A stretch of 64,000 nucleotides of DNA, taken from NCBI GenBank assembly GCA_017398355.1, contig JAFQGD010000031.1, positions 1 to 64,000 of the forward strand, in the 5' to 3' direction. The position numbers were made by a program, and so were the translations under genes. This DNA comes from Akkermansia sp. Lineage in GTDB: Bacteria; Verrucomicrobiota; Verrucomicrobiia; Verrucomicrobiales; Akkermansiaceae. Positions 58,251 through 64,000 of this stretch are shown here, in pieces. Below the pieces are notes generated by a model. The model ran no database searches. It was not told where the DNA came from and was given only the letters and a program-made list of their open reading frames with translations. Every line of letters begins with the position of its first letter. Position 1 is the stretch's first letter.

Positions 58251-58487
58251 TTAATTGCAACCGAATAACCAGCAAAAGATACCATGACTGTGGCGGCGAA
58301 CATGTACAACACGTCTGTCCTTATGACCCTTGGCATGCTGATTGTGATGCTTCCCCTTCACTACACGGTGTACCTTTGCACCACCATGATGAGCATGGGC
58401 TACAGATACTGCAGCTTCTGATTGGGCGGAAAGTACCCCCACTAGGGCTACTGCAACGACGGCTAATTTGGCGAGATGCTTTTTCAT
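58251..58487 (-). CDS. Small secreted histidine-rich peptide (copy 2)
   Basis: The 78-residue product has a signal peptide (MKKHLAKLAVVAVALVGVLS then AQSEAAV) and a mature part rich in His, Lys and Arg, with HHGG, GKHHNQH and GIFCWLFGCN at the end. The signal peptide and leader are almost identical to those of the gene at 58530-58796, so the two arose by duplication. The mature parts have diverged. Metal binding or antimicrobial action is plausible but unproved. Confidence 0.6.
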   Translation of the reverse strand: MKKHLAKLAVVAVALVGVLSAQSEAAVSVAHAHHGGAKVHRVVKGKHHNQHAKGHKDRRVVHVRRHSHGIFCWLFGCN

Positions 58488-58529
58488 ATTGCTTGTATAT
58501 TGGTTAAATGGTGATTAATTGTCTACTTT

Positions 58530-58796
58530 TTAGTGACGATGGCGGCGGCGCTCCGCTTTACACACATGCAACACACAGTGTTTCCCATGGTGGTGGCGTA
58601 CTTTGTGGTGGCACATACATTTATCTTTGCGCTCTTTCATTTTCTTGTGATGATGGTGTTTGCCCTTCACGACACAATGCGCATGAACACTGCCATGATG
58701 AACATGTGCTACTGCTACGGCGGCTTCGGACTGAGCGGAAAGCAGGCCTACTAGAGCAACTGCTACGACGGCTAATTTAGCGAGATGTTTTTTCAT
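58530..58796 (-). CDS. Small secreted histidine-rich peptide (copy 1)
   Basis: The 88-residue product shares the signal peptide MKKHLAKLAVVAVALVG with its neighbour. The mature part is richer in His and Cys: GKHHHHKK, CMCHHKVRHHHGKHC and a RRRHRH tail. The ATG at 58796 was chosen because the preceding codons are not conserved in the paralogue, while ACAAGCAATATG is conserved in both leaders. The two genes are 42 bases apart and probably cotranscribed. Confidence 0.6.
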   Translation of the reverse strand: MKKHLAKLAVVAVALVGLLSAQSEAAVAVAHVHHGSVHAHCVVKGKHHHHKKMKERKDKCMCHHKVRHHHGKHCVLHVCKAERRRHRH

Positions 58797-58914
58797 ATTG
58801 CTTGTTTTTTCGGGCATCTGCGCCCGTTCACTTGTATAAGCGCACCATGAATCATATTTTGTTTAATTTTTGTAATTATTTTCTTTTTATTTCTTTTTCA
58901 CACAAAAAACGCCA

Positions 58915-58947
58915 TTGACTTTTGTGTCTTTTCTGCTACTTTATAAT
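58915..58947 (+). promoter_or_regulatory. Possible promoter of the coiled-coil protein gene
   Basis: TATAAT (58942-58947) is a consensus -10 box. The nearest -35-like hexamer, TTGACT (58915-58920), is 21 bases away, longer than ideal, so the pair is uncertain. Confidence 0.35.
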
Positions 58948-58984
58948 GTATCTGTTACAGTTTTTATCACAATATAGCAACACC

Positions 58985-59569
58985 ATGAAACACCATTACA
59001 AACACCAAGAGAAGCGCAAGGTGGCAAAAACGAGGGGACTATTTTACACAGCCCTATACCTGCTATTGGGAATCGGTCTCCTGAATTCCTCAGTTTGCGA
59101 AGCTGCACCCTCTGCCAAAGACACGAAAAAACAAATTGAAACTATAGAGCGAAAAATTAGCCGTTCAGAAAAGAAAATAAAAAACTATGAGTCGCAGATA
59201 GAATTAAACAAGCTGAAAATAGAGCTTCACAACGATTGCAGGAGCTGCAGTGCCAACTGTAAGGCTCAATTTAAAACGACCGAGAATAGTTTTAACGGGA
59301 AACGCGGTTGTAAGCACTGGAGTGCAGGAACTTTCAGAGGGAAGCGCGTTCGCATATGCCACCAACTGCCGGACGGGAACCAGCGTTATGCCGGTATCGA
59401 CCAGGCAATCAGCGTGCTAGAGACGCGGAATGAAGCGCTTGAAAACACAATCAATAACATAAAAGCACAGATTGCTGAACTCGAGGGTAAGTTGGACGCA
59501 TTGCAATCCGCCACCAACCCGGACGAGACAATCACCGAAGACGTCGTACGAGAAGTAGAAGATTTTTGA
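58985..59569 (+). CDS. Secreted coiled-coil protein with a cysteine cluster
   Basis: This 194-residue protein has an N-terminal basic stretch and signal helix (GLFYTALYLLLGIGLLNSS then VCEAAP). Two heptad-rich coiled-coil stretches (KKQIETIERKISRSEKKIKN and NEALENTINNIKAQIAELEG) flank a central part with several cysteines (HNDCRSCSANCKAQF and GKRGCKHWS). I do not recognise the family. The ATG at 58985 was chosen because it starts just before the signal; an upstream in-frame ATG is in the leader. Confidence 0.6.
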   Translation: MKHHYKHQEKRKVAKTRGLFYTALYLLLGIGLLNSSVCEAAPSAKDTKKQIETIERKISRSEKKIKNYESQIELNKLKIELHNDCRSCSANCKAQFKTTENSFNGKRGCKHWSAGTFRGKRVRICHQLPDGNQRYAGIDQAISVLETRNEALENTINNIKAQIAELEGKLDALQSATNPDETITEDVVREVEDF

Positions 59570-59603
59570 TTGTTAAACACAGTCTTGTTTACAGAAAGAT
59601 AAG

Positions 59604-59646
59604 AACGCACGCCAAGAACTTGGTATAGTCCTTGGCGTGCGTTTTA
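59604..59646. terminator. Bidirectional terminator between the coiled-coil gene and argD
   Basis: AACGCACGCCAAG and CTTGGCGTGCGTT form a perfect 13-bp stem with T-rich flanks on both sides, placed between the two convergent genes. Confidence 0.85.
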
Positions 59647-59668
59647 AGATTGAGTGATGCCGGTAGCG

Positions 59669-60913
59669 TTACGCAAGCTTGGCGAGCACATCTTTCAGAA
59701 TCGCCAAACCTTCTGCTATCACATCTTCCGGCACAGTAAGGGCGGGGATGAGCCTCAATGTATCCGGTCCGGCGGGGCATGCCAGCAAGCCGGCTTTGAG
59801 GCAAAGCCCGTTCACATAAGCAGCGGGGGTAGTAGCGCCTTCCGGGAGGGTGAACGCTCCCTTGCGCAAGCCGATGCCGCGCAGCAAACCATAACCGCGC
59901 ACACATTCTACAACGGGAAGCTCCCAAGACTCAATTTCGGCCTTGATTTTCTCGCCCAACTCAGCGGCTCGGGCAGACAAGTTTGACTCCACAATCTCTT
60001 TCACCACAGCCAAAGCTGCGGAACAGGCAAGCGGGGTACCGCCAAAGGTAGAACCGTGCGAACCCGGGCTCATAATGGAGGAAAGCTCCGTGCCCTGCGC
60101 ATCAATAGCGCGGTTGCTTACCCAGAAGCAGCCCATGGGGAAACCACCGCCTATCCCCTTGGCACAGGAGATGAGATCGGGCTTCACCGTGGGGCAAACG
60201 GCCTGCCAGCCCATCGGCGCACCGCAGCGACCATAGCCACACTGAACTTCATCTACCATGAAGAGCAAATCATGCTCCCGGCAAAGGGCTGCCACCGTCT
60301 GCATAAACTCGGGTGTAGCGGGGTTTACACCACCTTCACCCTGAATAGCCTCCAGCATGATACCACAGGTTTCTTTAGAAATGGCTGCGCGCAAAGCTTC
60401 GGCATCGTTGAAATCCACATATTTGAAACCCACAAGCAAGGGGTCAAACTCCAGCTGAATCTTCTGCTGCCCCGTAGCAGCCATGGAACCCAGCGTGCGC
60501 CCGTGGAAGCTCTTATTGAAGGTAATAACCTCGTAGCGAGGGGTGCCATCTGCCGCCGGGCGGCGGTGCCCAAAACGGCGAGCTACTTTAATGATACCAT
60601 CATTGGCTTCTGCCCCGGAATTGCAGAAGAACACACGCCCGGGAATCCCCACAATTTTATCGACAATGAGAGCGGCCAGCTCTTCTTGTTGGGGTATGGT
60701 GTACAAGTTGGAGCAATGCATCAACTGCTGCGCCTGCTTGCACACAGCCTCCACCACAATCGGGTTGCAATGACCTAAACTACAGGTAGCAATACCTGCA
60801 CAAAAATCCACATATCGTCGCCCCTCCGTATCATACAGGTAAGAACCTTCGCCCTTGGCTGCGGCTATGGGAGATTGCCCATACGTCGGAAGTACATGTG
60901 GTTGTCTGTTCAT
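59669..60913 (-). CDS. argD: Acetylornithine aminotransferase
   Basis: This 414-residue class III PLP aminotransferase acts in arginine synthesis (and often in lysine synthesis). It has FVDEVQCGYGR-like DEVQCGYGRCGAPMGWQ, the PLP lysine in SCAKGIGGGFPMG, and GSHGSTFGGTPLACSAA. The start is the first ATG; NRQPHVLPTYGQSPI resembles the usual family start. argG lies 43 kb away. Confidence 0.93.
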   Translation of the reverse strand: MNRQPHVLPTYGQSPIAAAKGEGSYLYDTEGRRYVDFCAGIATCSLGHCNPIVVEAVCKQAQQLMHCSNLYTIPQQEELAALIVDKIVGIPGRVFFCNSGAEANDGIIKVARRFGHRRPAADGTPRYEVITFNKSFHGRTLGSMAATGQQKIQLEFDPLLVGFKYVDFNDAEALRAAISKETCGIMLEAIQGEGGVNPATPEFMQTVAALCREHDLLFMVDEVQCGYGRCGAPMGWQAVCPTVKPDLISCAKGIGGGFPMGCFWVSNRAIDAQGTELSSIMSPGSHGSTFGGTPLACSAALAVVKEIVESNLSARAAELGEKIKAEIESWELPVVECVRGYGLLRGIGLRKGAFTLPEGATTPAAYVNGLCLKAGLLACPAGPDTLRLIPALTVPEDVIAEGLAILKDVLAKLA

Positions 60914-60966
60914 AACGCGGAAAAATGTACACCCGCAGCGCCTGTTTTGTCAATACTTTTCGCCCC

Positions 60967-61006
60967 AAAAAAACAGGGGTGGCCTGCAACCGGCAAACCA
61001 CCCCTG
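60967..61006 (-). terminator. Terminator of the DUF2147 gene
   Basis: CAGGGGTGG and CCACCCCTG form a 9-bp stem followed on the minus strand by TTTTTTT. It lies 32 bases after the DUF2147 stop. Confidence 0.8.
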
Positions 61007-61038
61007 AAACACAATAGCAGAGAGAAAACTTTATCTTA

Positions 61039-61488
61039 TCACAGCGCCGGCTTCTTGGGCACAGGATTGGCCACCTTGGCCTTGCTCGTGGTGTTGGGCA
61101 ACCATGTCTGATTGCGCCCCAAGAATGCTATCTTGCCACGCACAATCAGATTCTTGCCATCTCGCCAGATTTCGCAGCCGTATACCTTGCCCTTTGTGGG
61201 GTCTAGGACTTCACCACCGCTGTAGCTCTTGCCGTCCTTTTCCAAGTCCCAGATGATATCCATCCCCAGAACTGCCGGACTACCCTTTATCTTGGCTTTG
61301 GCTGATTTATCCTTCAGAAGCTCTACCACGCGGCCATACACCTTGCCCTGGTACTCGTATATCTGCACCACGCTCTTGGCTTCCTTCGTCTCATCATCTA
61401 TGGTTGTCCAAAGACCCACCACATCGCTGCCGGCCTGCGCTACCAGAGTGCTCATGGCCATTACTGCCGTCATGATTATCTTCTTCAT
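61039..61488 (-). CDS. Secreted DUF2147 protein
   Basis: The 149-residue product has a signal peptide (MKKIIMTAVMAMSTLVAQAG) and the DUF2147 pattern DVVGLWTTIDDETKEAKSVV, YQGKVYGRVVELL and GGEVLDPTKGKVYGCEIW. The family is found in many gut bacteria; its role is unknown. It stands alone with its own terminator. Confidence 0.85.
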   Translation of the reverse strand: MKKIIMTAVMAMSTLVAQAGSDVVGLWTTIDDETKEAKSVVQIYEYQGKVYGRVVELLKDKSAKAKIKGSPAVLGMDIIWDLEKDGKSYSGGEVLDPTKGKVYGCEIWRDGKNLIVRGKIAFLGRNQTWLPNTTSKAKVANPVPKKPAL

Positions 61489-61649
61489 TTGCGTTACTTT
61501 GTATCAGGGGTTGTGTCTGAACTCTCGCCACATCCTATATGCTAGAGTCAGCTCAACCTTACGTTATACAAAAGAAAAGCTAGAGTCAAGTCTAAATTAT
61601 AAAAAAAATCGTGCGACACGATAAAGCGCAAGCCGCAGCTATACTTTAA

Positions 61650-62639
61650 TCAAGGATTGGGCAAAAGGGGCAACACAAAGGCATTGCCTATGGCCAACCA
61701 AACAGGCAGCGTGAGGAAGGAGCACACGGTGGTGGAAAGAAGGATTTGAGTGCCCAACTCCGGTATACCACCGAAGCGTTTGGCAAGGATGACGGGAATA
61801 ACCGCACTAGGAATAGCACTTTGGATGACCATGATGCGTTTGATGAGCGGGTCAACCGGTAAGGCCCAAGCCAAAAAGATAATGAAAGCCGGTGCCAGCA
61901 CCAAGCGGGCAATGATCCCGGCGGAGAGCATTTTTGGCTGCCATGTAAAGTTGCGGGTAAGGTCATACATGGAGCAGCCAAAGAGGATGAGGCAAATGGG
62001 AGTGGCCACGGAGCCAATCATCTCTGCGGTTTTCATGATGGGTGGCAGCGCCACATATTCGCCTAGGCCTGACCATGCAATGGCAAGCGAAAGACACACC
62101 GCCAGCAGAGGCCCGCGCAGCAGCATGCCAAGACGCAAATCTTTTGCCCCGCCACACATGAGGATGACACCCAAACTCCAAACGAAAATCTCGCATCCCA
62201 TGTTGTGAATAAACAACACACCCATCGTGGGATCCCCTTGAGCGGAGAATAACATCTGGATGATGGGAATGACAAAAAAGGCGTAGTTTTGCACGCCGGC
62301 AGTGAGGGTAAAGGTGCGCAAGCCCGTACCGATGCGCAGGCGCAGCATGCGCGCAACAAGCCACGCCGCCACCACTCCGACAAGCAGTTCCAAGAAGCCG
62401 CAAGCAATCGCTTGCAACGAGAAAGCCACGGTGGAGATGGCGGGATGCGCCTCCATCACCATGTATTTCATGATGCTATGAAAAATGAGGCAGGGATAGC
62501 CCACATCCATAGCCAGCTGCATGATGGGTGCATCGTGATGCGCCTCAATCGCCTTCTTGCGGCGCAACCAAAAGCCTATCGCAAAGAAAACGTAGACCGG
62601 AATCGTCGCTAGAAAGGAGTTGAGGACGATGCTACCCAT
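61650..62639 (-). CDS. AEC-family membrane transporter
   Basis: This 329-residue protein has about ten transmembrane segments. The N-terminal IPVYVFFAIGFWLRRKKAI and the C-terminal VIQSAIPSAVIPVILAKRFG match auxin efflux carrier-type transporters. In bacteria these move organic acids such as malate; the substrate here is unknown. The stop of the Mrp ATPase is on the same strand downstream (37 bases), so the two may be cotranscribed. Confidence 0.85.
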   Translation of the reverse strand: MGSIVLNSFLATIPVYVFFAIGFWLRRKKAIEAHHDAPIMQLAMDVGYPCLIFHSIMKYMVMEAHPAISTVAFSLQAIACGFLELLVGVVAAWLVARMLRLRIGTGLRTFTLTAGVQNYAFFVIPIIQMLFSAQGDPTMGVLFIHNMGCEIFVWSLGVILMCGGAKDLRLGMLLRGPLLAVCLSLAIAWSGLGEYVALPPIMKTAEMIGSVATPICLILFGCSMYDLTRNFTWQPKMLSAGIIARLVLAPAFIIFLAWALPVDPLIKRIMVIQSAIPSAVIPVILAKRFGGIPELGTQILLSTTVCSFLTLPVWLAIGNAFVLPLLPNP

Positions 62640-62676
62640 CTGTCAGCATCAGGTTTGTTGTGGAAAAGCTTTATTA

Positions 62677-63756
62677 TCACTCACCCAAGACACTGGAGAG
62701 CATGCTGGCCACCCCCTCGAATGCGGCAGCTACCATGCTTTGGCCCGGGTCTTCCAGCGCAACGGGATGCCCCTCGTCGCCACAGGTGCGGGTGCGAATA
62801 TCCAACGGGATGCGACCCAGCAGGGGTACGCCAAGCTTCTGAGCTTCGCGCTCGCCGCCACCTTCGCCGAAGATGTTGTACACCAAGCCATCGCTCGGGC
62901 ACACAAAGTAGCTCATGTTTTCGATGATACCAAGGATAGGGGTATTCACACGTTGGAAAAGCCCCACAGCCTTGCGAGCATCGATAAGAGCCACCTCCTG
63001 CGGAGTCGTCACAATGACAGCGCCGGCCAAATCCACCGTCTGCACGATGGTGAGCTGAATATCGCCCGTGCCGGGAGGCATATCAAGCACCAAGAAATCC
63101 AAACCACCCCAATCAACATCGCGCAAGAACTGCTGAACGTAGCGGGTTGCCAGCGGGCCACGCACCGCCACAGGGGCGGCTTCATCCACCATCAGGCCCA
63201 TAGAGAGCAGCTTGATGCCATGAACCTCCACCGGCAGGAATTGCTCTTTTTCGGAGCAGCCGGGGCGCTCCTTGGTGCCAAACATAAGCGCCATGGAGGG
63301 GCCATAGATATCCAAATCCAGCAGACCGGTGCGGTACCCCAGCTTAGAAAGAGCTACGGCCAAGTTTGCAGAGACGGTACTCTTGCCCACGCCGCCTTTA
63401 CCGGAAGCCACGGCAATCACATGTTTCACGCCGGGCACGCTGGATTTCCAATCGGCGGGGTCATCATTGGCAGATGCTTTTTTGGATTTAGGCGCATGGT
63501 GTTCGATATTGACATCCAATTTTTTCACGCCGGGAAGTTCCTTGACTACCCCCATCACGTTTTCGTAGATGTAGCGGGGTACATCTGCGTTTTTACTTTC
63601 TACAATCAGGTCTACCACCACGGCGCCGCCCTCGTTTACTTCGATGTTTTTAACAAGGCCGAACGAAACAATATCGCGGCTGAAGCCGGGATACTTAACT
63701 GTTGTGAGAGCTGCGCGAATGAGCTCAGGAGTGAGATTAATATGAGTTTCAGACAT
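62677..63756 (-). CDS. Mrp/NBP35-type Fe-S carrier ATPase
   Basis: This 359-residue protein has an N-terminal DUF59 (MIP18-like) domain and a deviant P-loop ATPase with SGKGGVGKSTVSANLA near 120-135. The family carries Fe-S clusters to apoproteins. Its members usually have a CxxC cluster site in the phrase NMSYFVCPxC; here it reads NMSYFVCPSD, so the second cysteine is replaced by Asp. Carrier function may be lost or use a different ligand. Confidence 0.8.
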   Translation of the reverse strand: MSETHINLTPELIRAALTTVKYPGFSRDIVSFGLVKNIEVNEGGAVVVDLIVESKNADVPRYIYENVMGVVKELPGVKKLDVNIEHHAPKSKKASANDDPADWKSSVPGVKHVIAVASGKGGVGKSTVSANLAVALSKLGYRTGLLDLDIYGPSMALMFGTKERPGCSEKEQFLPVEVHGIKLLSMGLMVDEAAPVAVRGPLATRYVQQFLRDVDWGGLDFLVLDMPPGTGDIQLTIVQTVDLAGAVIVTTPQEVALIDARKAVGLFQRVNTPILGIIENMSYFVCPSDGLVYNIFGEGGGEREAQKLGVPLLGRIPLDIRTRTCGDEGHPVALEDPGQSMVAAAFEGVASMLSSVLGE

Positions 63757-63771
63757 AAGTTCAAAGTTAAG

Positions 63772-64000
63772 TTAATTTTTGCTAAAACGGCGCCAAGGCA
63801 TGCAGATGGTTTCGACCAACCAAGCAAAACCGGAGCACAACAGGCGGAACACATAAACGGCAGGCTGCAGGAAACGGTGCAAGCCACTGTATTTTTCATA
63901 GCAGATGCTCAGAGCTACGATGAATATGATGATGCAGAATTTCGGCAGCACCTCCATGTGGTAGTGAATTCCCCAGAAGGTATCCAAAGCATTCGATACT
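63772..64000 (-). CDS. Partial gene at the right edge (small membrane protein)
   Basis: The open frame enters from the right edge and ends at 63772, giving at least 75 residues. It has one hydrophobic segment (FCIIIFIVALSICY) and a second near FRLLCSGFAWLVETICM. An internal ATG near 63957 could be the start, but the frame stays open beyond the window, so the true start is unknown. I do not recognise the family. Confidence 0.45.
   Translation of the reverse strand, partial: VSNALDTFWGIHYHMEVLPKFCIIIFIVALSICYEKYSGLHRFLQPAVYVFRLLCSGFAWLVETICMPWRRFSKN

Overview
The window looks like chromosomal DNA of a Verrucomicrobiota bacterium, most likely a gut-associated relative of Akkermansia. This is inference from gene content: a GldA/GldF/GldG-like ABC cluster with a DUF4340 protein, a secreted GH29 fucosidase, discoidin-type secreted proteins, and remnants of a large polyvalent phage/mobile-element protein. 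Most of the DNA has balanced base composition and dense, often overlapping genes. No rRNA, tRNA, CRISPR array, complete phage or insertion sequence was found.

Layout. 1-410 holds a frameshifted coding remnant on the minus strand. 436-19643 is a long plus-strand run: khpA, priA, the Gld-type ABC cluster, alpha-L-fucosidase, prmA, tsaB, a CxxC-cluster protein, a giant ABC transporter, argG and two glycosyltransferases. 19645-27047 is minus-strand: a DUF418 membrane protein, dxr, an ankyrin protein, an MFS transporter, ilvD and adk. 27224-30066 is plus (SulP transporter, mutY). 30068-31293 is minus (small secreted protein, tpiA). 31447-34310 is plus (octaheme cytochrome-TPR protein, CvpA-like protein). 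34317-52356 is minus: a comEC-like gene, a cysteine desulfurase, an AT-rich island with a glycosyltransferase and an inverted-repeat element, two large secreted proteins, a decayed polyvalent ADP-ribosyltransferase gene, sufS with a conserved partner, a class A penicillin-binding protein and cstA. 52592-56196 is plus (purM, purF-like, ECF sigma). 56249-58796 is minus (thiC and two histidine-rich peptides). A coiled-coil secreted protein follows on plus, then argD, a DUF2147 protein, an AEC transporter, an Mrp ATPase and a partial gene on minus.

Most genes are housekeeping: replication restart, translation factors, isoprenoid, purine, arginine, branched-chain amino acid and thiamine synthesis, and envelope building. 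The most interesting theme is a set of proteins that keep their fold but have lost catalytic residues. The class A PBP has lost its SxxK and SxN transpeptidase motifs. The PurF homologue has no N-terminal glutaminase cysteine. The ComEC homologue has a C-terminal domain without the metal ligands. A thioredoxin-like protein has no CxxC. An Mrp ATPase has half of its CxxC.

Other items worth attention are a compact multi-helix RNA candidate at 38138-38269, an 18-bp inverted-repeat element at 39363-39519, a polyvalent ADP-ribosyltransferase gene broken by an apparent 5-bp slippage deletion, a duplicated histidine-rich secreted peptide, and an ABC transporter with TerB-like and FHA-like modules ahead of its ATPase.
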